From the IMG/VR virus record IMGVR_UViG_3300044627_004059, positions 1 through 54,978 of that record: DNA of 54,978 bases; one strand, 5' to 3'. Of this stretch, positions 34,711 through 43,797 are shown piece after piece (positions within the stretch are counted from its first letter, which is position 1; every line of letters starts with the position of its first letter). Made by a program: the position numbers and the translations under genes. The notes under the pieces were generated by a model that had not been told where the DNA came from, did no database searches, and saw nothing but the letters and a program-made list of their open reading frames with translations. The stretch is from a virus.

Positions 34711-35418
34711 ATGAAAATTCTTATCTCAGGTGGCGACGGTAAGTTTGCAAAAGAATTGCAAATTCAGAATTCGAATTTTGAATTAATTTTATTGTCTAAA
34801 ACCAAAATGGATATTACTAATTTATCATCGATAAATAATGCTATTGATAAGTATAAGCCTGATGTCTTTATTCATACAGCTGCATTATCTCGTCCAATGA
34901 TAGTACATGATACGAATCCAGATAAAAGTATTCAGTTAAATATCATAGGTACTTCTAATTGTGTATTAGCATGCATGCAGCATAACATTAAAATAGTATA
35001 CATCTCTACCGATTTTATTTATCCTGGGATTAATGGAAATTACAAAGAAACTGATCCGATATATCCCGTCAATAAGTATGCTTGGTCAAAGTTAGGCGGA
35101 GAATGTTCTTGTATGTTGTATGAAAATTCTTTAATATTACGTATAGCAATGTTTGTTAAACCATTTCCGCACGATAAAGCATTTGTAGATAGTTTTAAAA
35201 GTCCTTTATGGAATGATGAAGCTGCAAAAATACTACTAAGATTAATTGAATTAAATGCTACCGGAATTTATAATATCGGAGGAGAAAAAAAATCAATATA
35301 TGATTTTGTAATACGAGAAAATTTCAATATATTAAAAGAAAATAAAGCTAATATCAAAGAAAACGTGCCAACAGATGTTAGTATGAATCTTACTAAATTA
35401 AATGATATTTTGTTATGA
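34711..35418 (+). CDS. RmlD-like NAD(P)-dependent sugar reductase/epimerase
   Basis: 235 residues. ILISGGDGKFAKEL gives the N-terminal GxxGxxA-type dinucleotide site, DVFIHTAALSRPM and VYISTDFIYPG are family segments, and YAWSK (about 122-126) is the YxxxK catalytic pair. Shorter than RmlD (about 290 aa), with a reduced C-terminal substrate domain. Probably reduces the 4-keto group of a dTDP-deoxysugar. Overlaps the aminotransferase by four bases. Confidence 0.75.
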   Translation: MKILISGGDGKFAKELQIQNSNFELILLSKTKMDITNLSSINNAIDKYKPDVFIHTAALSRPMIVHDTNPDKSIQLNIIGTSNCVLACMQHNIKIVYISTDFIYPGINGNYKETDPIYPVNKYAWSKLGGECSCMLYENSLILRIAMFVKPFPHDKAFVDSFKSPLWNDEAAKILLRLIELNATGIYNIGGEKKSIYDFVIRENFNILKENKANIKENVPTDVSMNLTKLNDILL

Positions 35419-36338
35419 TACAATTATTTAACATTCCAAATTATACAATCGATACTTCGAAGTTTTCGCATTATTTGCATGGCACTAATGTAACAGATTT
35501 TGAACAACGTTTTGCAGAATATGTAGGTGCAAAATATGCAGTTAGCGTTAATAGTGCAACAAATGCTATTTTTTTAATGTTTTTAAACAAAAACTTAACT
35601 ATTAATGTTCCGTCAATGATTCCTCCGGTTGTACTAAATGCGTTAATTACATCTGGAAATAAAATTAATTTTATAGACGATACTGAGTGGATTGGCGGAT
35701 CGTATACATTGCATAAATTTGAAGATTATAAAATTATTGATTCTGCGCAACGAGTAGATGCAAATCAGTTTAAAATAGAAGCTAATGAAAATGATTTAAT
35801 GTTTTTTAGTTTTTATCCTACAAAACCAGTAGGCAGTACGGATGGTGGTATTATAGTTAGTAACGATAAACAAAAAATCGATTATTTACGAATGTTATCA
35901 TTTAACGGAATGTCGTTTGCTGAAAACAATTGGGATAGGAAAATATGTATGCCTGGTTATAAGTTTTATATGAATAGTATTCAAGCATATATTGCAAATG
36001 AAAATTTATCTAAATTAGAACATAAAAAACAACGATTATTTGAAGTACGACATATTTATAATAAAGAATTAGGTTATAATAATACAAGCGAACATTTGTA
36101 TAGAATTAATGTTAAAGATCGCGATGAGTTTATAAAACATATGAAATCCGTCGGTATATTATGTGGTATTCATTACGAATCGCAACATTGCAATGATGTT
36201 TATACTAAATCTGTAAAATTTATTTGTCCAAATTCTGAATTAGAATCATTAACTACCGTCAGTATTCCATTTCACGAATCTTTAACTAAAAACGAAGTAA
36301 TCCACATTATTAAAAATATTAAGTATGCGACTATGTGA
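35415..36338 (+). CDS. DegT/DnrJ/EryC1-type sugar aminotransferase
   Basis: 307 residues. FEQRFAEYVGAKYAVSVNSATNAIFL is the PLP-binding start, and FFSFYPTKPVGSTDGG holds the catalytic Lys near residue 137 before the conserved GG. The C-terminal half includes YKFYMNSIQAYIANENL, typical of this family. It is about 60 residues shorter than usual. It would aminate the 3-keto sugar made by the FdtA-like isomerase. Overlaps the next gene by 14 bases. Confidence 0.8.
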   Translation: MIQLFNIPNYTIDTSKFSHYLHGTNVTDFEQRFAEYVGAKYAVSVNSATNAIFLMFLNKNLTINVPSMIPPVVLNALITSGNKINFIDDTEWIGGSYTLHKFEDYKIIDSAQRVDANQFKIEANENDLMFFSFYPTKPVGSTDGGIIVSNDKQKIDYLRMLSFNGMSFAENNWDRKICMPGYKFYMNSIQAYIANENLSKLEHKKQRLFEVRHIYNKELGYNNTSEHLYRINVKDRDEFIKHMKSVGILCGIHYESQHCNDVYTKSVKFICPNSELESLTTVSIPFHESLTKNEVIHIIKNIKYATM

Positions 36339-36855
36339 ACAACATAAATATCAAGAAAATGAACGATGTATTCATGAATTTGTAAAAACACATCAACCTA
36401 AAACAATTGTTGAATTAGGCTACGGCTCTGGTGCATTAACGGTTGCTATGAGTTATGCTTGTAGAGAATACAATGGTTTGATTTTTTCTTATGATATGAT
36501 ATCTCCAAATTTAGCTATTTCTAGATTAACGGAACGAAATTTATATGATTTATGTACTATAACTCAAGGAAACGTTTACAAAACGTATTTAGTTGACCCA
36601 ATACCATTTGATATGATATTGATAGATATTGATAATACATGGGAACTGATATTTGATGTTGTTATTAACAATGAATTTATCAATAAACAAATTAAACAAG
36701 GTTCTAAAGTGATTATCGAAGGCGGTGCTGATTTACATCCTCGAATAAATAAAACTACATTGAAACATTTTCATAATACAATTGGAAAAGACGTATTCGA
36801 ATTTACACACATATCAGGCCCTCGAACTAGTTTATCTATTTTAAATTTATTATGA
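36325..36855 (+). CDS. SAM methyltransferase-like protein, 176 aa
   Basis: TIVELGYGSGALTVAMSYA is a motif I-like Gly-rich loop, and FDMILIDIDNTWELI follows at the motif III position. The protein is short. The rest, with IIEGGADLHPRINK, does not point to a known substrate. Probably a sugar or glycan methyltransferase. Coupled to the next gene by ATGA. Confidence 0.6.
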   Translation: MRLCEQHKYQENERCIHEFVKTHQPKTIVELGYGSGALTVAMSYACREYNGLIFSYDMISPNLAISRLTERNLYDLCTITQGNVYKTYLVDPIPFDMILIDIDNTWELIFDVVINNEFINKQIKQGSKVIIEGGADLHPRINKTTLKHFHNTIGKDVFEFTHISGPRTSLSILNLL

Positions 36856-37718
36856 AAAAATTAGCAGTTATAGCCTCCGGCTGGCATTATGCATATCAAT
36901 TTTATGAAGGCATCGCTTCGCAGAGTATTCCAGCTGATTTACATGTTGATTTATTTGTTATTAGTCATAGAAAACCTGATGATTTTAATACGATAAATGA
37001 AAAAGAATACATCAGACAGTATAACGGCGATAATTTACTTTATAAATTAGATAAAGAGTTGTATAAAAAAGTTATTACGAAACAAGATTTATCTAATATG
37101 GGTTGGAAATATCTCGAAAAGCCTAATACTATCGGAGATATGGAAGTTTTTAACCAATGGTCAGAAGATTATGATTTTAAAGATTACGATATATTTCTTA
37201 TCACGCACGATGATAATTTAATTTTATCTGACCAACTGTTCGTTGATATTTTTAGTAATGAAATTAAATTATTTAAACCTATATACGAATCTAGATATGG
37301 ATCTACGGGACATCAATTTAAAACCCATATGGTACAAAATGAATTGGATTGGATGTTTTTAGATAATGGATATTCCGAATATATTCCTAAAGCATATACT
37401 CCACGTGGTTCTTTTAGTTTTTATACAAAAGAACTTATAAATTTATTACCAGAACATAAATTTCCAATGGATAATATATCATTAACTAGAGTCGGGTTAA
37501 CTAATTCGGGTGAATACAAAGATTTAACCGAATGGAATACAAATGCTGGAAATTTTAGAAATTTTTTATATAAAGATTCGTTAGTAGAAAAAACTCGATG
37601 GTTATCGGAAACTAAACGAGTTAGTAAATATTGTATCGAAGGCGAACGAGGATTCATTCATAATAACAATAGCAATGAATTTCATTATGAAAACGCCGTT
37701 AAAAACATTATATCATGA
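36852..37718 (+). CDS. Hypothetical protein of the glycan cassette, 288 aa
   Basis: No family I can name. The start KLAVIASGWHYAYQFYEGI, then DLFVISHRKPDDFN, and DYDIFLITHDDN near residue 115-125 look like a GT-A-type nucleotide-sugar site (hydrophobic strand before THDD). A role as a glycosyltransferase is inference from that and from context. ATGA overlaps on both sides. Confidence 0.5.
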   Translation: MKKLAVIASGWHYAYQFYEGIASQSIPADLHVDLFVISHRKPDDFNTINEKEYIRQYNGDNLLYKLDKELYKKVITKQDLSNMGWKYLEKPNTIGDMEVFNQWSEDYDFKDYDIFLITHDDNLILSDQLFVDIFSNEIKLFKPIYESRYGSTGHQFKTHMVQNELDWMFLDNGYSEYIPKAYTPRGSFSFYTKELINLLPEHKFPMDNISLTRVGLTNSGEYKDLTEWNTNAGNFRNFLYKDSLVEKTRWLSETKRVSKYCIEGERGFIHNNNSNEFHYENAVKNIIS

Positions 37719-38446
37719 TAACAAATCCTATAATACATGACAGACACATAGTTAAAAACTATTTTGAAAATATGGTTTTTAATAATATACACAAAAATAA
37801 ATTTATTACGCCAAAAGATCTTACAATTGTAACATGTAGAAACTTAGGTACTATGGAAGATAGAATTATCAATTCTTTATCTGGATATGAACATAAATCA
37901 ATATTAGAATGTAATTTAGAATATTTAGGAATTAATGATTTAGTTGTATTGACTGACAATCGATTGCCATGGCGAAATACTTTTAAAATTGAAATGATTT
38001 ATAATTATCTTCAATCTGGTAAGTGTACTACAAAATACATTATGTATTGCGATGCAATTGATGTAATTTTTATTGACGATCCGAATCGCGTAATAGATAT
38101 TTTTAAAGCACATGAATGTAAAATGTTATTCATGTCAACGCCAGCTAAACATGGTTATGCACTTATGCCACAAATAAAACAATGGGCAGATAAACTTAGT
38201 ACTAGATATTTAAATTCTGGCGTATGGATAGGTGAAACTGATTTCGTATACGATGTATTTCATGAAGCACGTAACTATATAACTCCACATGGTGCTACAA
38301 TGGATAAGTTATCCGAATATTGGAATTCGAAACCAGAAAATTTTCCAATTGGGTCTGATGATCAAGATATACTAAGATTTATTCAACCTAAATTTCATCC
38401 AGAACTTAAAGTTGATTATGATAATATAATAGCATATAGAAATTAA
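37715..38446 (+). CDS. Putative procollagen-galactosyltransferase-like protein, 243 aa
   Basis: YIMYCDAIDVIFIDDPNRVID holds a DxxD-type metal site after a hydrophobic strand. RYLNSGVWIGETDFV and IGSDDQDILRFIQ resemble the late elements of PLOD-type glycosyltransferases. The N-terminus TIVTCRNLGTMEDRI is unlike theirs. Coupled to the preceding gene by ATGA. Very AT-rich gap of 28 bases after it. Confidence 0.55.
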   Translation: MITNPIIHDRHIVKNYFENMVFNNIHKNKFITPKDLTIVTCRNLGTMEDRIINSLSGYEHKSILECNLEYLGINDLVVLTDNRLPWRNTFKIEMIYNYLQSGKCTTKYIMYCDAIDVIFIDDPNRVIDIFKAHECKMLFMSTPAKHGYALMPQIKQWADKLSTRYLNSGVWIGETDFVYDVFHEARNYITPHGATMDKLSEYWNSKPENFPIGSDDQDILRFIQPKFHPELKVDYDNIIAYRN

Positions 38447-38474
38447 AAAAAAATTTTTTTATTTTAAAAAATAA

Positions 38475-39413
38475 ATGAAAATAGCATTTTTTACAGAAAT
38501 GGGATTTTCTGGTAAAATACCAAGAACCCATGATAACATGAGAACGGAATTTGCATGGATGTGTGCGTTGAATTCTGATCATATTAACATAAATCACGCA
38601 TTGACTGAATTTGAATATATAGAAGCACCAGTTTATGATTTAGGTATAGTTATTATTCCTAAACATGTTAAAGAATTTGATATCAATAAATTAAAAACGA
38701 TTTGTAATAAAATTGCAGTAATGCAAGAAGGTCCAAATTGGCTTTGGCAAGACTATTCATTAGAACAACAAATTTGGTATTTCAATACATTAACATCTGC
38801 AGATATTATTTTTACACACAATGAAACGGATCGAAAATATTATCAAGGATTAACGACTCATCCGGATGTACGCGTATTGCCTAGTTTGATGATTGAAGAT
38901 TCTATAGGAGAATTAAAAATTGAAGAACGCCAAGATGTTATTATAGGTGGAAATTTTGTGTCTTGGTATGGTGGATTCGATTCTATGATTATAGCTAAAG
39001 AACTAGGAGATGTAGTATATGCGCCATCAATGGGTCGAAAACAACCCCTCGAAGACCAATTGGTTACGCATCTTCCATATATGAATTGGAAACAATGGAT
39101 CCATGAATTAAATAAGTTTAAATATGGTATTCATTTAATGCGAACTCACGCTGCCGGTACATTTGCATTGAATTGTTCGTATTTAGGAATTCCGTGTATA
39201 GGATACAAAGGATTAGATACTCAAGAACAACTTCATCCGGATTTAACAGTTGAATTAGGAGACTTAACATCTGCTAGAAAACTTGCGGCAAAACTTAGGA
39301 CGAATGAAGAATTTTATTTATATTGTAGTAATATAACAAAAAGATTATACGAAGAAAAATATCATGAAAATAAGTTTTATACAACCTTCACGGAACAATT
39401 TAAAGTATCTTAA
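38475..39413 (+). CDS. GT-B-like glycosyltransferase, 312 aa
   Basis: KIAFFTEMGFSGKIPRTHDN opens the protein, VMQEGPNWLWQD and DVIIGGNFVSWYGGFDS lie in the middle, and FKYGIHLMRTHAAGTFALNCSYLGIPCIGY is a donor-domain segment of GT-B enzymes (glycine-rich turn, then strand). The protein is smaller than the GT4 members at 24947 and 26434. Its 3' end overlaps the next gene by 50 bases. Confidence 0.65.
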   Translation: MKIAFFTEMGFSGKIPRTHDNMRTEFAWMCALNSDHININHALTEFEYIEAPVYDLGIVIIPKHVKEFDINKLKTICNKIAVMQEGPNWLWQDYSLEQQIWYFNTLTSADIIFTHNETDRKYYQGLTTHPDVRVLPSLMIEDSIGELKIEERQDVIIGGNFVSWYGGFDSMIIAKELGDVVYAPSMGRKQPLEDQLVTHLPYMNWKQWIHELNKFKYGIHLMRTHAAGTFALNCSYLGIPCIGYKGLDTQEQLHPDLTVELGDLTSARKLAAKLRTNEEFYLYCSNITKRLYEEKYHENKFYTTFTEQFKVS

Positions 39414-40572
39414 ATGGTCTTACGACGCAATCAGAAAAAATCAAGGCAATCATGAAGTAGAAATTTGCGTTGCAGATGATTTCAGCGATAAAGATGGTAC
39501 TTGGGATTGGTGTGTAGAAATGATGGAAAAAGATCCATTATTCAGAGCAATTCGTAATGAAGGTCCAGCTCGCCTAGGACATACAATATTGTATGATCGT
39601 TTAGTTAATGAAGTAGCATCATTCGATATTTGTATGATATATCATGCGGATATGTATCTATGTCCTGGAGCTTTGGATGCGATTGAAAAACATATTGGTT
39701 CCAAAAAAATTGTATCATTAACACGAATCGAACCTCCATTACATCCACCTGGACCAGAAAAGGTATTATTAAATTGTGGAGTTGAACCGGAACAATTTAA
39801 TGAAGATAAATTACTACATCATTTAGAAATGGAGTATGATATCGTATACGATGATAAAACAACTGAAGGTATATTTGCTCCATGGGCATTCATGAAATAC
39901 GATTTCCAAGAGATAGGAGGACACGATCCATTATATGCTCCGCAGTCAAAGGAAGATTCGGATATATTCAATCGATTTCAATTAAATGGAGTTTCATTCA
40001 TACAAACATGGGAAGGGTTTGTTTATCATATGACTTGCAGAGGTAGTAGATTTAATCCTACGTTAACAACCCCAGGACAAAATTCTCCGGAATGGGAAGC
40101 TCAGAATATAAGATCAACTCGAAACTTTATTCGTAAATGGGGACACTTTTGTAAACACGATACATTAATGAAACCTATAATACCGCCAAAATATAACATA
40201 GCATTTGTTGTTAAAAATTGCAATTCATATTTATTAGAAGCATTAGAACCATGGTGTGATAGAATATACATAGAAGATGATATGCAAGTATTAACGACGC
40301 ATTACATTGATAAGGAACAATCTAACACGGCATTTGACTTAACAAAACGAGTATTTTGTATCGGATACAACGATCCAAATGCAGAAAATGATATCGTTAT
40401 TGAAATCGATAGAAATCGGTTTTCGGAACAAGATTTTCAATACATTCAAATGATGTCAGAAATCATACAAAGTTCCGGAGAAGTAGGAGACTTTAAATTA
40501 GAAAATTTAAAAGTAACAATTAATCATTTAGAAACATACGAAAAAGATTTAATAATATGCGAAATGCAATAG
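39364..40572 (+). CDS. GT2-like glycosyltransferase, 402 aa
   Basis: ISFIQPSRNNLKYLKWSYDA is the N-terminal strand and helix of GT2 enzymes, EICVADDFSDKDGT supplies the base-binding Asp pair, ICMIYHADMYLCPGALDAI the DxD-type metal site, and PWAFMKYDFQEIGGHDPLYAPQSKEDSDIFNRF the downstream catalytic acidic motif. The start at 39364 is deep inside the previous gene, but the conserved fold begins right there, so the 50-base overlap is real. The last 150 residues are of unknown type. Confidence 0.78.
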   Translation: MKISFIQPSRNNLKYLKWSYDAIRKNQGNHEVEICVADDFSDKDGTWDWCVEMMEKDPLFRAIRNEGPARLGHTILYDRLVNEVASFDICMIYHADMYLCPGALDAIEKHIGSKKIVSLTRIEPPLHPPGPEKVLLNCGVEPEQFNEDKLLHHLEMEYDIVYDDKTTEGIFAPWAFMKYDFQEIGGHDPLYAPQSKEDSDIFNRFQLNGVSFIQTWEGFVYHMTCRGSRFNPTLTTPGQNSPEWEAQNIRSTRNFIRKWGHFCKHDTLMKPIIPPKYNIAFVVKNCNSYLLEALEPWCDRIYIEDDMQVLTTHYIDKEQSNTAFDLTKRVFCIGYNDPNAENDIVIEIDRNRFSEQDFQYIQMMSEIIQSSGEVGDFKLENLKVTINHLETYEKDLIICEMQ

Positions 40573-41465
40573 TAACAGGCGGTGCTGGATTTATAGGATC
40601 TACCATGACCGATCGTTTAATAAACGAAGGATACCATGTATTAGTAATTGATAATTTATCAACCGGCAAAGCTGAGAACGTTAATGATTTAGCTGAATTT
40701 CATAGAAAAGATTTAGCAGAAATTGATATACATGAATTAACGGTATTATTCGGAGGAGCGGATGTAGTTTTTCATTTTGCAGCATTAGCACGCGTACAAC
40801 CTTCAATTGAAGATCCGATTACATTTAATACAGCGAATGTACAAGGTACTTTAAAAGTATTATTAGCAGCACATCGTGCAAAAGTTAGACGTGTAGTTTA
40901 CAGTGCATCATCTTCTGCATATGGGAATACTGTTATTTTTCCGACTCCAGAAACCCATGGCACCAATCCGTTGTCCCCATATGGTTTACAAAAATTAATT
41001 GGCGAACAATATTGTAAAATGTTTAGCGAAGTATATGGATTAGATACGGTATCATTGCGTTATTTTAATGTTTATGGCGAACGTATGTCTACCGAAGGTG
41101 CTTATTGTTTGGTTATGGGAATATTTGCAAAACAATTGTTAAACGGGCAACCATTAACAATTACCAATGATGGCAATCAACGAAGAGACTTTACTTATGT
41201 AGATGATGTAGTTGAAGCCAATTGGTTAGCTGCCAATTATTCGGAATCATTAAATGGAGAAATTTTCAACATCGGAAATGGAAGTAACTATTCAGTTAAT
41301 GAAGTAGCAGATATGATGGGTGGAGAAAAAACTTACGGCAATCCTCGTATAGAACCATTTGCAACATTAGCTGATAATTCTAAGGCAAAAGAAATTTTAG
41401 GATGGATTCCAAAAGGACACTTACCTACCTGGATTGAAAAATATAAAGAACAACTAGGTCTTTAA
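40557..41465 (+). CDS. GalE-like NAD-dependent sugar-nucleotide epimerase
   Basis: 302 residues. VTGGAGFIGSTMTDRL is the NAD-binding loop, FHFAALARVQPSIEDP and VVYSASSSAYGN follow, and SPYGLQKLIGE holds the YxxxK pair (Y about 142). RYFNVYGERMS and RRDFTYVDDVVEAN complete the extended short-chain dehydrogenase pattern. It interconverts UDP-hexoses or acts on a related nucleotide sugar. The last gene of the cassette. Confidence 0.85.
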   Translation: MRNAIVTGGAGFIGSTMTDRLINEGYHVLVIDNLSTGKAENVNDLAEFHRKDLAEIDIHELTVLFGGADVVFHFAALARVQPSIEDPITFNTANVQGTLKVLLAAHRAKVRRVVYSASSSAYGNTVIFPTPETHGTNPLSPYGLQKLIGEQYCKMFSEVYGLDTVSLRYFNVYGERMSTEGAYCLVMGIFAKQLLNGQPLTITNDGNQRRDFTYVDDVVEANWLAANYSESLNGEIFNIGNGSNYSVNEVADMMGGEKTYGNPRIEPFATLADNSKAKEILGWIPKGHLPTWIEKYKEQLGL

Positions 41466-41477
41466 TTAGTAGTACCA

Positions 41478-41485
41478 TATTTATA
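41478..41485 (+). promoter_or_regulatory. TATTTATA box before the lysis region
   Basis: TATTTATA in the 76-base gap between the epimerase and the first small membrane protein. Same octamer as at 24917 and 46972. Confidence 0.3.
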
Positions 41486-41488
41486 TTA

Positions 41489-41523
41489 AAGTTACAAGTT
41501 TTTAAAAAGTTACGCCAAGTTAC
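41489..41523 (+). repeat. Three AAGTTAC direct repeats
   Basis: AAGTTAC occurs at 41489-41495, 41507-41513 and 41517-41523 in the leader before 41542, between the TATTTATA box and the ribosome site AAAGGAAAAG. Start-to-start distances are 18 and 10 bases. Could be a binding site for a regulator of the lysis and late block. Chance in AT-rich DNA cannot be excluded. Confidence 0.35.
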
Positions 41524-41541
41524 TAACTAAAAAGGAAAAGT

Positions 41542-41814
41542 ATGGCATTTCAAAACTTTAAACAAATCTTTAAAAACTCTAACGATTACAACGAAAAAAC
41601 TATTATCGGATTCATGTCTTTTGCTGTAATGGCAATTGCTATGATAGTTGATTTAGTTACCGGCGCATTTGGAAACGAACTTCGTTTAAATGAATACATT
41701 TACAATTCATTTGTAATTGTTACATTGGGAAGTTTAGGTATAGCTGGTCTAGAAAAATTTGCTAAAGGCGGAGGAGAAACTAAACAAAATAATAATGACG
41801 AAGAAATAGGTTAA
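41542..41814 (+). CDS. Small membrane protein, holin-like, 90 aa
   Basis: Two hydrophobic segments (about 24-42 and 53-70) are separated by a short charged loop, and a Gly-rich, acidic, Asn-rich tail follows. This two-helix layout fits a class II holin or an accessory lysis protein. The ribosome site is AAAGGAAAAG. It leads the lysis region directly upstream of the PAS protein. Confidence 0.5.
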   Translation: MAFQNFKQIFKNSNDYNEKTIIGFMSFAVMAIAMIVDLVTGAFGNELRLNEYIYNSFVIVTLGSLGIAGLEKFAKGGGETKQNNNDEEIG

Positions 41815-41843
41815 TTTGAAGTAAAATTGAAAGGACTATCGCA

Positions 41844-42962
41844 ATGAAAAACCTATCAAAAGAAGAGTTATTAAGCAGGATAGAAGCAATTAATAGGAGT
41901 AATGCTCTTATTTATTTCGATCTTAATGGTATTATATTAGGCGTTAATGACATTTTTTTGGAAGCAATGGGTTATGGTATAGGCAATCACGAAGAACTTA
42001 TCGGTAAACATCATAGCATTTTTGTATGTGAAGATTATTCAAAATCATATGAGTATGAAAAGTTTTGGGATATCTTAAGAAGCGGAAAGTATTATCAAGG
42101 TGAGTTTGAACGACGAAGAAAAGATGGAAGTCTTATCAATCTGCAAGCAACTTATAACCCTATTTTTGATGAAAGTGGTAAAATAACCAAAATAATGAAA
42201 GTTGCGACTGACATTAGTGCAATTGTCAATAGTAAAAAACAAATAGATGCAATCAACAGAAGTACAGCTCTTATTAGTTTTAACACAGATGGTTTTATAA
42301 CAGAGGTTAATTCTATATTTTTAGAAACGATGGGATACAAAGCCAATGAAAAAGCTAAAGTTATTGGTAAGCATCACAGTGTTTTTGTAAGCTATGAGTA
42401 TTCTAAATCTGACGAGTATGCCAAGTTTTGGGAAAATCTAAGAAAGGGTAAATACTTTGATGGAGTATTTGAAAGAAGAAAAGTAGATGGCTCTATTGTA
42501 TATCTACAAGCATCTTATAACCCCGTACTTGATAGTAAAGGGAATATTACAGATGTAGTTAAGATTGCAACTGATATAACAGAAGCTGTAAATAATAAAA
42601 CAAAAATAGAGGCTCTTACAAAGAATTTACAGGCAGAACTAGACAATTCACAAAAGCTAAAGAATGCAATAGAATTAGAAAAGGATGCAGCTTTGAATGA
42701 CTTAGATGTAATGATGAAAAAAAGTCAGAGTGAGCTAATAAAAATCATTGTAAAAGTTGCCTTGTCTGTTATAGTTGGAGTTGGGCTTGTAACAACACTA
42801 TTATATTGGGTTGCAATTATAACAGAGCAAGACACGCAAATAATAGGATCAACTTGGAGTAATATGTTTAGTGTATTACTAACAAACGCATTTTCAATAG
42901 TAGGTACGATCATGGGTATCAAGTATGCTACTCATGAGCCTGGAAGTAAACAAAAAAAATAA
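41844..42962 (+). CDS. Tandem-PAS sensor protein with C-terminal membrane domain, 372 aa
   Basis: Two PAS domains (about 16-125 and 137-250) are near copies: INRSNALIYFDLNGIIL against INRSTALISFNTDGFIT, and IGKHHSIFVCEDYSKS against IGKHHSVFVSYEYSKS. They match the PAS domains of methyl-accepting chemotaxis proteins such as BdlA and Aer-like receptors. A charged coiled-coil stretch (about 250-298) follows, then two membrane segments (about 302-326 and 338-362). No kinase, chemotaxis signalling or cyclase domain is present. The wording of codons, with more CTT and AGG, looks unlike the neighbours and suggests recent transfer. Its place between a holin-like gene and the endolysin suggests control of lysis, which is inference. 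Confidence 0.8.
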   Translation: MKNLSKEELLSRIEAINRSNALIYFDLNGIILGVNDIFLEAMGYGIGNHEELIGKHHSIFVCEDYSKSYEYEKFWDILRSGKYYQGEFERRRKDGSLINLQATYNPIFDESGKITKIMKVATDISAIVNSKKQIDAINRSTALISFNTDGFITEVNSIFLETMGYKANEKAKVIGKHHSVFVSYEYSKSDEYAKFWENLRKGKYFDGVFERRKVDGSIVYLQASYNPVLDSKGNITDVVKIATDITEAVNNKTKIEALTKNLQAELDNSQKLKNAIELEKDAALNDLDVMMKKSQSELIKIIVKVALSVIVGVGLVTTLLYWVAIITEQDTQIIGSTWSNMFSVLLTNAFSIVGTIMGIKYATHEPGSKQKK

Positions 42963-42993
42963 ACATGGTAATAACAAAGAAAAAAGATTGATT

Positions 42994-43797
42994 ATGGTAC
43001 TAAAAAGAGGTGACAACAACGAACTAGTTAAAAAAGTTCAAGCAGTTTTAGGAGTAGAACAAGTAGGTAATTTTGGACCTAAAACGGAAGAAGCAGTTAA
43101 AGCGTGGCAAACTAAAAATGGTTTAACTCCCGATGGAGTAGTTGGACCAGCTACGTTAGCTAAAATGGGAATAGTAGTAGAAACGAAAGCTGCAGCTCCT
43201 GCAAAAGCTACTAAGTTTACTAGAGAACAAATCGAGACTGCAATCAAAGCTAAAGGATATAAATGGTTCGGTGATAAAGATTATGAATTGAATATCATCG
43301 GAATACGAAATGCAGATACCGGACAAAAAGTAACAAATTTGTTTGATGATTGGTTAACGTTATCTTATAAACTAGAAGGAGTTTGGAAATTTCATATATG
43401 GCCAGCAACTACCGATCCTGGAACGAAAGGTGTTATGCAATATGGTAACAAAGCTGGAGTTGCTAGACTAGTAGAAGGACAATATATCGGGTCACACATC
43501 ATGAGACTTCATGCCGGCAAATACGAAGCTTTAGGACAAAATAAACCAGTTAAAGTATTTAGAGATCCAAACAAAGATATGAAGTACGATGAAACCAAAA
43601 TCCAAGAAGGAGTATTTGGTATCAATATTCATAAAGCCGGCGCGGATTCGACATATGTAGAAAATTGGTCAGAAGGATGTCAAGTATTTAAACGTTCAGC
43701 AGACTTCGAAGAGTTTATGGCTATTTGTCGCAAAGCTAAAGCAGCACATGGAAATACATTTAACTATACATTGTTAAAATCAACAGATATTAAATAA
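42994..43797 (+). CDS. Endolysin: peptidoglycan-binding domain plus YkuD-like domain
   Basis: 267 residues from the ATG at 42994. The frame stays open to 42925, inside the PAS gene. An N-terminal PG_binding_1 domain (about 1-65; VKKVQAVLGVEQVGNFGPKT, VKAWQTKNGLTPDGVVGP) is followed by an Ala/Lys-rich linker. The C-terminal part (about 75-267) ends with GINIHKAGAD and WSEGCQVFKRS, the His and SxGC residues of L,D-transpeptidase-like enzymes in several phages. It would cut or remodel the cell wall. Its stop overlaps the holin start (TAATG). Confidence 0.72.
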   Translation: MVLKRGDNNELVKKVQAVLGVEQVGNFGPKTEEAVKAWQTKNGLTPDGVVGPATLAKMGIVVETKAAAPAKATKFTREQIETAIKAKGYKWFGDKDYELNIIGIRNADTGQKVTNLFDDWLTLSYKLEGVWKFHIWPATTDPGTKGVMQYGNKAGVARLVEGQYIGSHIMRLHAGKYEALGQNKPVKVFRDPNKDMKYDETKIQEGVFGINIHKAGADSTYVENWSEGCQVFKRSADFEEFMAICRKAKAAHGNTFNYTLLKSTDIK

